Part shown: positions 43,480-53,459 of the stretch, in pieces
Position numbering within the stretch: position 1 is the stretch's first letter
Layout: every line of letters starts with the position of its first letter
Assembly: GCF_020497125.1 (NCBI RefSeq)
Contig: NC_059072.1
Span: 272,844,045 to 272,908,044 of the forward strand
DNA: 64,000 nucleotides
Reading direction: 5' to 3'
From: Mauremys mutica
Taxonomy: Eukaryota > Chordata > Testudines > Geoemydidae
Notes under the pieces: generated by a model
Database searches by the model: none
Seen by the model: only the letters and a program-made list of their open reading frames with translations
What the model was told of the DNA's origin: nothing
Position numbers and translations under genes: made by a program

Positions 43480-44005
43480 TAATGTTTAGTTAGACATAAT
43501 CAAGTTTATTTCTTATTTTGGCTTGTGGATCTCCTCTGTGCTAATCCTTGATGCTTTTGTTTGCTTGTAACCTTTAAGCTGAACCCCCAAGAAAGCTCAT
43601 TTGGATGCTTAATTTTTGGAATTACTCTTTTAAAATCCAGCAAAAGCCTAGTTCCTGATGTATTTTTTTCCTTTTTGTTTTTAATAAAATTTACCTTTTT
43701 TTAAGAACAGGATTGGATTTTTGGTGTCCTAAGAGGTTTGTGCATGTTGTTTGATAGTAGCACAGCTAATTTTATTTGTTTTCTTTCTCAGCTCATCCCA
43801 GAAGGGGAGGGTGAAAGGGCTTGAGGGTACCCCACAGGGAGGAATTCCCAAGTGTTCCTTCCTGGGTGCAAGGGTTTTTTTTTGTTTTGTTTTGGATTTT
43901 TATTTATTTATTTAGCATTTCGGTGGTGGCGGCGTTTACCAAGCCACGGTCAGATAAAAGCTGTATCCTTGGGAGTTTAATACAAGTGGGGATTCAGCCT
44001 TGACA
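43480..44005 (+). mobile_element. ERV LTR, 5' truncated
   Basis: It carries 'ttaataaaatttaccttttt', 'aagaacaggattggattttt' and ends in CAGCCTTGACA. It belongs to the same broad LTR group as 20825 and 49812 (TGTCAT...TTGACA). Its start is not clear. Confidence 0.65.
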
Positions 44006-44103
44006 CCCTGTTTTATAGCTTGGCACCATATTTGCCCTTTTCCAGGCCTCTGAAATCTCTGTCATCTTGCATGACTTTTCAAAGATAATCACTAATGCAA
44101 ACG

Positions 44104-44252
44104 GGGGTTGGCACTTCTGTAGGGAAAGCCCCTGGCAGGCTGGGCCAGTGTATTTACCTGCACCATCTACAGGTCCAGCCGATTGTGGCTCCCACTGGCC
44201 GCAGATTGCTGCTCCGGGCCAATGGGAACTGCTGGAAGTGGTGCAGGGATAT
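44104..44252. mobile_element. Half hAT MITE, strongly diverged
   Basis: It matches half of the 335-bp family ('ggccagtgtatttacctgca', 'ggctcccactggccgcagat'). The other half is missing. Confidence 0.65.
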
Positions 44253-44635
44253 TTAATTTAATTATATTGTGTTCCCTATTACCAAGTGGTCCAACTATAT
44301 GCACCTCTTGGACCAGATCTTGTGCTTCACTTAAGACTAAATCAAGAATTTTCTCTCCTCTTGTGGGTTCCAGGACCAGCTACACCAAGAGGCAGTCATT
44401 TAACGTGTCAAGAAACTTTATCTCTGCATCCCATCCTGATGAGACATGTACCCAGGCAATATGGGGATAATTTAAATCCCCCATTATTATTATTGAGGGT
44501 TTTTTTATATTATTATTTTCTTTATTTTAATAGCCTCTCTAATCTCTTAAGGGATGTCTGAATCATGTACTCCTCCGCATCTGTCAGCTTTCCCCCAGCC
44601 CTTAGTTTAAAATCTGCTCTACGACCTTTTTAATT

Positions 44636-45034
44636 TTAAGTACCAGCAATCTCGTTCCATTTTGGTTTAGGTGGAGCCCATCCTTCCTGAATAGGCTCCC
44701 CCTTTCCCAAAAGTTTCCCCAGTTTCCTAATAAATCTAGACCCCTCCTCCCTACACCATCGTCTCATATACACATTGAGACTCTGCAGTTCTGCCTGTCT
44801 AACTGCCCCTTTATGTGGAACTGGGAGCATCTCAGAGAATGGTACCATGGAGATCCTAGACTTCAATCTTTTACCTGGCAGTGTAAATTTGTCCTCCAGG
44901 CCCTCTCTTCTATTCTTCCCTATGTCATTGGTACCTACATGTACCACAACCAGTGGCTCCTCCCCAGCACTACACATACATCTATCTAGATATCTCGAGA
45001 GATCCTCAACTTTTGCACCAGACAGGCAAGTCAC
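44636..45034 (-). pseudogene. CR1 ORF1 SGNH/GDSL-type esterase domain
   Basis: A 132-codon open frame begins LSGAKVEDLSRYLDR and contains LVVVHVGTNDIGKNRREGLE, the block III-like GTND motif of SGNH hydrolases, then KSRISMVPFSEMLPVPHKGA and YMRRWCREEGSRFI. CR1 ORF1 proteins are known to carry such an esterase domain, probably acting on lipids or RNP partners; its role in transposition is unsettled. The catalytic GDS block upstream and the terminal DGLHL block are not in this frame. Confidence 0.8.
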
Positions 45035-45264
45035 TATGTGGTTCTCCCGTCATCGCAAACCCAGCTCTCCATGTTTCTAATGATCAAATCACCCATTACT
45101 AATACCTGTCTCTTTCTAATAGCTGGAGTTCCCTCCCCTGGAGAGGTAGCCTCAGTGCAAGAGGATACCACAACATCATCTGGAAGGAGGGTCCCAACTA
45201 TGGGATTGTTTCTCTCTTCTCCAATTAGATGCTCTCCTTCCCTGGGACTTTCATCCTCCTCAAC

Positions 45265-45365
45265 AGCACAGAGTAAATAACACTTCCTTATTTACTTTCT
45301 CTACACCAGTCATGCTTTTACTGACCTTTATCATATCCCCCTTAGTCGTCTCTTTTCCAGAATAA
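45265..45365 (-). mobile_element. CR1 fragment
   Basis: The plus strand 'acttccttatttactttctc' and 'gtcatgcttttactgacctt' match the antisense RT C-terminal block at 38035-38085. Confidence 0.6.
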
Positions 45366-45889
45366 GTGGTCCATACAATTTAGATGTCAGGTTTTATTTC
45401 TGTTTTGAAACCCATCCCCATTGAACAATTGAAAACTTTCCCAGTTCTTTCAATTTTTAAAAATAAAACCAATTAAATGAAGTGCCGTATATGTGCCTGT
45501 GATACAATGGAAGGCTATAGATATACAAATATTTTTCTTTGTGCTGCATGGAACTGACACATTTTCAGTACTTCCAACTCCAAGTTCCCCAAAATTATGA
45601 ATCAGCCCCTACCCCCCATGATATGCAGTTAAAAAAAAGTGAGGATTTTTAAAAATGTATTTCTCTTTTGCTTTTTCAGACTTTAGTGTGCACTCAGGTC
45701 ACAGTTTCACAACTTTTTTGCATAATGGCTAGATACCCCATTTTTTTAATGAAAAATGAGATTATCATGTAATCAGATTACTTCAGGAACTGTGCTTTAG
45801 GAAAAAACACCATGATGTGTGTAACAGATGCCCTCCCCCCTTAAAGAGGCCAAGTAGTAGCCAATCCTGTGTCATTAGCTGCATCCTTC
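45366..45889. other. No recognisable feature
   Basis: No element or gene recognised. Confidence 0.45.
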
Positions 45890-46440
45890 AAATATTCTAG
45901 GGCCAGAAGGGACCATTGTGGCCAGACAGTCTGACCTCCTGTGTAACACAGGACATGGACGTTCCCCCAAAATAGTTCCTAGGGCATATATTTTAAATCA
46001 AGATTAGATATTTTTTCTAAAAGATGTCGTGATGCAGAATTCACCACAACCCTTGGTAAATAGTTCCTATGGTTAATTACTCTCACTGGTAAAAATTTAC
46101 ACCTTATTTCCAGTCTGACTATGTCTAACTATGACTTCCAGACTCTGGATTGTGTTTCTCTGCTATAATGAAGAGTCCATTATCAAATACTTGTTTCCCA
46201 CATTGTGTAGGTACATATAAACTAATCTAATCTCCCCTTAAATGTCTCCTTTTTAAGCAAAATAGATTAAAGGAGCTCAATTTATCACTAGAAGGGATAT
46301 TTTCTAATCTTTTATTCATTCTTGTGGATCTTCTCTGAACCCTTACCAATTTATCAACACCATTCTTGAATTGTGGGCACCAGAACTCGACACAGTATTT
46401 CAGCAGCAGGCACATCACTGCCAAATAAGATAAAATAACA
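45890..46440 (-). pseudogene. CR1 LINE 3' end with end of ORF2
   Basis: Antisense 3' UTR at left ('gccagaagggaccattgtgg', 'agtctgacctcctgtgtaac'). The minus-strand frame at 46227-46424 holds LLKYCVEFWCPQFKNGVDKL and RVQRRSTRMNKRLEN, the CR1 RT C-terminal region. 5'-truncated. Confidence 0.85.
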
Positions 46441-46498
46441 TCTGTTCCTACCCAAGGTTCCCCTGTTCATGCATCATGGGATAACATCAGCCCTAGGG

Positions 46499-46712
46499 GA
46501 TGCAGAGAAACATTCAGGGAGATGTGGGGGGCCAGGCCCTCCCACATAGGGGGCAGGGAGGGAGCACAACTCAACCTCACTCGAGAATGGCTAACTGCGG
46601 CCATTGGGAGCTGCGAGCGGCCATACCTGAGGACACTCAGGTAAACAAAGTGTCTCATTGTACGTCAGGGGCTTACCCTGAAGAAGCCGCAAACCAAGTT
46701 TGGGAATCCCTG
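46499..46712. mobile_element. hAT element of a related family, internally shortened
   Basis: It ends AAGTTTGGGAATCCCTG, and the right arm ('tcaggtaaacaaagtgtctc', 'ggggcttaccctgaagaagc') parallels the 335-bp MITE. Flanks ccctaggg (46491-46498) and ccctaagc (46713-46720) may be the duplication, at six of eight positions. The left arm is not recognisable. Confidence 0.55.
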
Positions 46713-46720
46713 CCCTAAGC

Positions 46721-47459
46721 TATTCTACTTTTCATGACACAGAGAGCTTGTATCAACTGCACTATTTTTATTTAAAAATTACATACAATAGGAGCCCAAA
46801 ACATGCTTTAGCCTGCCCTTCTCTTCTTCTCCCTGTTGTGATGACTGGGTACAGAAGTCTATCTAAGTGTGAGTTTATCTAGGGGAAAGTGGATAAAAGT
46901 TTATGAAATATTCCAATCACACAATGAAAAATGATCATGGGAAAAGGTAAAAAAAGTGAGACAGGATGAATTAATTCAAACAAAAGGGACTACTGTAACA
47001 ACTCAATAATTGTGTTAAGATCATGTCTGGTAAACAAGAGAAGTTTGGGGCCAGACATCTCACCGGACACCAAAAGTCCAATTACCTGAGTAACTGCCCA
47101 CAACTGACTTCTATTCTGCTACCAGGAGGGTGGGAAGAGTAGCTGCTACTGGAGCTGGAGGAGAACTAGGGAACTGCCTGGCTCTGGCAGAGAGAGACAC
47201 CGGCGGCTGGTGCCCAGAAGAAGGGATCCTGAAGTTTGTTGCATTTGAGGAGCAGGGCCAGTGGCTGGGCTCACTGCCTGGGCACTCTTCTCAACCTCCT
47301 TTGTGTCCCTCCCTGAGGTGCTGCCCCCAATCCTGCTCCAGTCATCCATCCACCCTTGGAGCACAGCTCTCCCTCCCCATCCTGCCCCAGTAACACACCC
47401 ATTGAGCTTGGCTCTACTTTGAATGTCCTGCCCCAGTCACCCCTCCACTCCTGCAGCCC
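46721..47459. other. No recognisable feature
   Basis: No element or gene recognised. The GC content rises from about 47130 onward. Confidence 0.4.
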
Positions 47460-47650
47460 TGCTCAGCTAGCGGGGGGAGGGAGGAGGAGAGAACAGTGAG
47501 CGATGTGGGGAGGGCCCCAAGGGAAGAGACAGAGCAGGGTGGGGCCTTCAGGGTAAGAGGCAGAGAAGGGGCAGAACCTTAGTGGGGAGAGGCAGAGCTG
47601 GGGAAGGGCCTTGGGGGGGGGCAAGAGGTGGAGAAGGGAGCAGGGGAGGT
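47460..47650. repeat. G/A-rich low-complexity tract with imperfect repeats
   Basis: It consists of variants of 'ggggaagggcc', 'gagaggcagag' and similar purine blocks on the plus strand. It ends before 'gtgtccggttttcacaaatt', which resembles a transposon end I cannot pair. Confidence 0.6.
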
Positions 47651-49811
47651 TACAGTTCTCAGTGTCCGGTTTTCACAAATTAGAAAGTTGGCCACCCTTT
47701 ATCTGACTGCCACTCCAACCCATTTCCAGAGACCCTGGGATCTCTGTGACACTGTTGAGCCTTTGTCATACTGATCTGGAGGGAATTCCTGGCCACAGAG
47801 AGGAATCCTGGTGATGCCACCACCTCTACTGGCTATGGCAAAATCTTGAACACCTTTCTTTCCCCCTCCACACTGTGTGTCCTTTTGCTTCCATACCTTA
47901 TTTCTTTCTTTCCTTTTCCTCTTTTTGCCTTCTGTCTAAAAAGAGTCTGTTTTAGTCCACCAAGGCTGCATATTTGGGAACAATACTGTAAGCCTGTGGT
48001 CAGAAAGGCAGCTAAAAGCAATGCCCAAAACAACTTAATGATGGTACAAATATGCCAGGTCTTGGAGTGGCTGATAAGACTGTGTGCTGTGCCTGTGTTT
48101 TTCCAGCAGTGAGATTGAAGTGAGAGTCAAAACCAGAGACAGAAGCGTCACTTTTTATGTTTGATGTTCTTTTCTCTCCCCCTTTAGTGGGTGTTTCCTT
48201 GTTTTGTCTTCTTGGACTTTAACAACCAAAAAAAGCTCCAGCCCATCAACTAACTTGTTTTCTTTTCCCCCCCAAAAGGACAGTTATTACCACCTTTGAA
48301 ACCATCTAAAAGACTGTCAGACAAAAGAGTTTGCCTTGCAAAAACTCTCTACAACTAAAGGGAAAGGTAACAAGGGATGTCATTTAAACAAAAGCCCCAC
48401 TTACTACTTTACATTTCAAATGCTTTTTCTATGTCTTTAATAAAAGGTTAAAGAGATTAAGGGTGTGTTTGACATCGTTTAATACTGTTTAAAGTTGGAC
48501 AATTTCAGGGTCATGTTAACACCTTTGACACTTTGGGACAATATATAACATCCAAATTAATACAACACCTCTGCAGGCCAGATTCCCGACTTCCAAAAAT
48601 GGAAGACAACCTTTGGCTCTGTAGCCATAGCTATTCCAGTGCCAAAGAATCCCAGGGAAGGAACAGGAAGCCATTGTGCTAGACATACACACACACAAAA
48701 ATAAAAAGCTAGATAAAAAATGAAATAATAGTTTTATAAATCTGATTTTAAGGGATCTGCCTAATTTTTTAATGTTTGAGGTTGACAGTCCTGAATTTTA
48801 TACTTAGATCATTTTTTTAGAAAATAATGGGCACAGAGGTGAAGGATACTAAGGAGAAGTCCAGAGTAAGAATCCCAGAGAAGTTAGGTATATAAAGTGT
48901 TCAATAGAAAAAAGAAAGTATTGTCAAAATTGTTTGATCCTTCTTTCAAAGGGTAAAACTAATGGCATGTTAGCACTGGAAGAGCGAGAGTCAACTACTG
49001 CTAACATTCACTTCAACTGCAGGAAGAATCTTGCTTTGCTAAACCCTCATTTTGTGAAGGGTCATCAAGATAAAGATTTTGTTCAAACACTCTTGACAAT
49101 AATACAAGGAGTTCTTTTTAATTTTGTAAAGAAACTGTTTGATAGCTTAGGCAGTAAGATGTAAAGTGACCTGAATATGAAATGATTTATCCAAGCATTT
49201 GAGAATCACCTTCACAACAGCAATATTCTGAAAAGCTTTCCCATTTTATGCTAGTTAATCTCCTGAAAGTATAACCAAGGATTTAAGAGGAAAAACAAAA
49301 ACAAACAAAAAAACAACTTTGCTCTAATAGATTTACTATATTACTGAGATGAACCTGAGTTAAAAAGCCTTGATTTGAACACTCAAGCTCTGAAATTCCA
49401 GTTTGACTCTTTGGGTTCAAATGAGAGTCCTGGTCCATGACTGCGGTTCCTACAAATAATAACTATAAATAATAATTTCCACTTTCAGCTATTTTCACAC
49501 ACCATAACAAAATGCCACCTATGGAGAGATTCAGGACCCTGATCTCACAAGTCACAAATAAAATTCTCTGTTGCTGTGAATTCCTACAGCACTAGTGTGA
49601 TCTTAATGGAGCTGTTTCAGTTTGCACAGCTGGAGAAACTGTCCCCACATGTCTGGGACGTTAGCATAAACTTGAATTTAAAAAAGGTCAAAATACACCT
49701 TTAAATTAAAGTACATTTTGGGGTGTGTGAGGTTTGTAGGCATGTAAAAAAAGTTGAAAGCGAGGTAAGGGAAAATACAAAACATAATCTAAATACCATC
49801 TACTTTGGGGC
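47651..49811. other. No recognisable feature
   Basis: No recognisable gene. The part from about 47750 to 48480 has an AATAAA near 48440 and may be a diverged LTR, but no partner or end could be set. Confidence 0.4.
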
Positions 49812-50564
49812 TGTCATGAACATACAGCTAAGGATAGCATAAAATCCCTCCTTAACCTTTAAAGGGTTAAGAAGCTCAAATAACCTGGTTGGCAACTGAC
49901 CAAAAGAACCAATAAGGGGAGAAGATACTTTCAAATCTGTGGGGGAAGGTTTTTGTTTTGTTTTCTTTGGTTGTTCTCTCCGGGACAGAGAGGGACCAGG
50001 GCAGGAAAAATACATTTCCTAAAGCCATATCTGAAATAAGCATCTAAGATTACAAATTGTAAGTAATAGCAAGGAAATGGGTTAGTTTATCTTTTGTTTT
50101 AGCTTGTGAATTGTCCCTATGCTAAGAGGGAGGTTTATCTTTGTTTTTTGTAACTTTAAGGTTTTGCCTAGAGGGGAATCCTCTGTGTTTTAAATTTTAT
50201 TACCCTGTAAAATTACCTTCCTTTCTGATTTTACAGAGGTGTTTCTTTTACTTTTTTTCTTTATAATAAAGGGTCTGGTCTATGCTCACCTTGTTTGGTT
50301 AGTATATTATTCTCCAGCCTCCCCAGGAAAGGGGGTGAAGAGGCTTGGGGGGAAATTTTGGGGAAACAGGAACTCCAAATGGTCCTTTTCCTGAATCTTT
50401 TTCTAACTCACTTCGTGGTGGCAGCAATACTGTCCAAGGACAAGGAAGATTTTGTGCCTTGGGGAAGTTTTTAACCTAAGATGGTAGAAATAAGCTTAGG
50501 AGGTCTTTCATGCGGGTCCCCACATCTGTACCCTAGAGTTCAGAGTGGAGAGGGAACCCTGACA
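49812..50564 (+). mobile_element. Solo ERV LTR, complete, 753 bp
   Basis: It starts TGTCATGAACATAC and ends GGAACCCTGACA. Flanks ggggc (49807-49811) and ggggt (50565-50569) form a 5-bp duplication with one mismatch. An AATAAA signal lies at 50265-50270. There is no internal retroviral sequence, so recombination between two LTRs removed the provirus. Confidence 0.85.
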
Positions 50565-50764
50565 GGGGTCTAAGTTCATCTTTCACATGTTTGTTCATGC
50601 TTTGATATACAGCCCTGGTTCAAGATAAATGATTTAGTGGAAAGAAACTTTGAGCTATAAGAAGAAGGTTAGAGCTCTGTAAAGACTATTTTTAAATTCT
50701 GCTGGCAATTTCGTGGGACAAGTTTTGAAGACATTACTGAGGCAAAACTCTCCTTAATGTCACA

Positions 50765-51103
50765 TTTCACCCATACCTCAGTAAATCGACCGATAGTAGG
50801 TTGACTTGTTGCCACGGCAGTAATTACTGCAGTGGTTCATGTCCACACTTCCCGCCTTGGGCAGTGTGGGCAGCTCAGAGCCCAGTCTTTCAGCTCTGCT
50901 AGCAGCCTTAACCTAATGTCTTAACTCTGTAAATAGAGGATGATATATCTACATAGACACTGGATAGCTCTAACTACATCAACATAAGCCTTACGCCTCT
51001 CATGGAACTTGAATTATTATGTCAGTGTAGTAGGGCACTTACATCGGCAGAAGGGAAGGCTGCCTTATGTTGACCAAACAGTGTAGTGTAGACCAGCCCT
51101 CAG
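50765..51103 (-). mobile_element. MITE with GGGCTGGTCTACACTAC end
   Basis: On the minus strand it starts AGGGCTGGTCTACACTAC. The far end near 50770 is not a clear inverted copy. It shares its terminal sequence, but little internal sequence, with the hairpin MITEs, and resembles the fragment at 29591. Confidence 0.5.
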
Positions 51104-51423
51104 TTTGCTTTGCTAATTGAGGCTCAACTTTGTAATATAAATGCAAGCTTCATTACTGAGATTGCCTCCACATCACAGGGAGAAAAGCTGGGGAACAGGC
51201 ACAATTGAGGACATTAGTCATGTAAGTAAGCAGGAAACATTTAACTGGGCTTTTATTTGTTTGCACTAGAAAAAAACTTATGCAGTCTGACAGTTCCTGA
51301 AATTTGTCTCCCAGTGTCCTGTTGTTTTGAGGATAATTCAAAGCCTATTAAAGGCAAAGGGAAGACTTTCATTAACTTCAAGAACATTGGCTCAGTTCCT
51401 TGTTTCAAAATAGCTATGCACTG

Positions 51424-52005
51424 ATCCTTAAATCATAAAATCATAGAAGATTTGGGTTGGAAGAGACCTCAGGAGGTCATCTAATCCAGGGGTCAGCAAC
51501 CTCTGGCATGCAGCTCGCCAGGGTAAGCACCCTGGCGGGCCGGGCCAGTTTGTTTACCTGCCGCGTCAGCAGGTTCGGCGGACCGCAGCTCCCACTAGCC
51601 ACGGTTCGCCATCCCAGGCCAATGGGGGTGGTGGGAAGTGGCGCAGGCCGAGGGATGGGCTGGCCGCGGCTTCCCGCCACCCCCATTGGCCTGGGATGGC
51701 GAACCGTGGCCAGTGGGAGCCGCAGTCCTCCAAACCTGCCGACGCAGCACGTAAACAAACTGGCCTGGTCCGCCAGGATGCTCACACTGGTGAGCCGCGT
51801 GCCAGAGGTTGCCAACCCCTGATCTAGTCCAACACCTGGCTCAAAGCAGGACCAACCCCAACTAAATCATCTCAGCCAGGGCTTTGTCAAGCTGGGCCTT
51901 AAAAACCTCTTAGGATAGAGATTCCACCACTCCCTCTAGGTAACCCATTCCATTGCTTCACCACCCTGCTAGTGAAATAGTTTTTTCCTAATATCCAACC
52001 TACAG
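51424..52005 (-). mobile_element. CR1 3' end split by a hAT MITE
   Basis: The left part 'atcatagaagatttgggttg' and the right part 'aagcaggaccaaccccaact' plus 'ctttgtcaagctgggcctta' are one CR1 3' end, the same subfamily as 37220. The MITE at 51487-51821 inserted in it. The ORF2 end decays near 52000. Confidence 0.9.
51487..51821. mobile_element. hAT palindromic MITE, 335 bp, nested in CR1
   Basis: Ends CAGGGGTCAGCAACC and GGTTGCCAACCCCTG, the best-preserved inverted ends among the copies. Duplication atctaatc (51479-51486) and atctagtc (51822-51829), one mismatch. Because it is nearly palindromic, open frames appear on both strands; they are not genes. Confidence 0.95.
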
Positions 52006-52115
52006 GCTATTGTCATTATTATTTATATATTTGTGCTACAATAGTGCCTGGAGGACGCAGTGAAGCTGAGGCCCTTTTCTGCTAGGCCCTGTACAAACAC
52101 AGCAATTCCTCAGAC
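52006..52115. repeat. Ancient interspersed repeat fragment
   Basis: The segment ending 'aggccctgtacaaacacagc' resembles an old amniote repeat I recall with 'gctaggtgctgtacaaacac'. I cannot name the family with confidence. Confidence 0.35.
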
Positions 52116-53163
52116 GGGTGTAAATTATATTAGTGAGAAACTATTATAAAACTTTCCATATTAGCATCAAATCTTAACACGTTTATCATATGCTAACCTA
52201 ATATCCTAACACTGTAAATGAAGGATAATATCTCTTCTTGATAATATTAAACAGCGAAAGGCACAATCTCCTCTCCCACACATCTTCAGAATCAACAGCA
52301 ACTGGGGACTTAAGGTCCTATAGTCATATTTTTCCACACACAGGTCTAATAAATATTTTTCAGTTAACAAAATTAACAAACAAGAATCGTTCAGTTTCTA
52401 AAGAGACTTAAAAGATTGTAAGATTGATCTTGAAGACTCATGCTATGCCATGATACTCATGAGATTAGCCAGTCTACAGTCACTAATACAGGGAGGGACC
52501 TATTCACATTTTATAGGGATGCACATTTTAAATGCTTAATTTAAATTCTGGCTATAGACTACTACTGGTGAACTTTTTTTCCCCATTAAAATTAAGCTAA
52601 AATTTTGTTTTGAATTAAAATATTTCAGTTACATCGATAAGTGATTATATGACCTTCACTGGTCTGTTACACTATTCCCAGGTATTTATTTCCTAGAGAT
52701 TTCCCAAAAGAAAACTAGATATAGAGCAATATAGAGAATACAAATGAATTAAAATGTCATATATACCATACTGCACAATATTCTAATAATATGTATGAAA
52801 TCTTTCAGTCCTTGAAATTAAAGACCTAACGCAAAGGGAGAGAAAAAGCAATAAATGTGAATTTAATTTTTTCTGTGTGTTCTAAACACTAGAGAGTGTC
52901 ATTCTTCCCTCATTTTGTACCCTCTTCTGATATCAATGAAAACTCAGAACATAGTGGTTCGGAAGGGAAATGTAACTCTTTAACCACATTATTTTGAAAA
53001 GGCAGGCATAGTGTTTAATATTTAGAGGTGTAATGCAAGTGTTCTGCTTTTGCAAAATGGCTAGTAAAATTAATGAAAAGTCCTGGAAAGGTATACAACA
53101 GCCAAATAATCAGAATTATAAAAAAATAAGAGATATTACATATGAAGTATACAACTTCTCTAA
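52116..53163. other. No recognisable feature
   Basis: No element or gene recognised. Confidence 0.45.
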
Positions 53164-53459
53164 GGGCTGGTCTACACTAAGGGGAAAAATCGATATAAGA
53201 TACGCAACTTCAGCTACGTGAATAACGTAGCTGAAGTCGAAGTATCTTATATCGATAACTTACCCGTCCTCACGGCGCGGGATCGATCTCCGGGGCTCTC
53301 CATATCGACGCCGCCACCGCCGTTCACGGTGGTGGAGTTCCGGAATCGATATAAGCGCGTTCGGGGATCGATATATCGCATCTAGATGAGACGCGATATA
53401 TCGATCCCTGAAAAATCGATCGCTACCCGCCGATACGGCGGGTAGTGTAGACGTAGCCC
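53164..53459 (+). mobile_element. Serial-hairpin MITE, copy C (ATCGAT type)
   Basis: Starts GGGCTGGTCTACACTA and ends TAGTGTAGACGTAGCCC. The four hairpins match those of copy B in position, but the arms carry TCGATATAAGATA/TATCTTATATCGA and GGGATCGATATATCGC where B has TCGAACTAAGGTA/TACCTTAGTTCGA and GGAGTTCGATATATCGC. Pairing is kept. No protein is encoded. Confidence 0.85.

Larger units (their letters stand above)
44006..45260 (-). pseudogene. CR1 LINE with ORF1 and endonuclease pieces, internally deleted
   Basis: In transcription order (right to left) the minus strand gives an ORF1 esterase domain (44636-45034), then, after a deletion, an endonuclease piece encoding GDLNYPHIAWVHVSSGWDAE (about 44420-44480) with LVLEPTRGEKILDLVL, and then a short RT-region piece at 44006-44103. 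A decayed hAT half-MITE (44104-44252) separates the last two. The 5' region of CR1 is seldom preserved because most copies are 5'-truncated. Confidence 0.75.

Noticed and set aside
51457..51822. Overlapping open frames of 112-121 codons on both strands
   Set aside because: They lie in a near-palindromic hAT MITE. The same arms make similar frames on both strands, so they are by-products.
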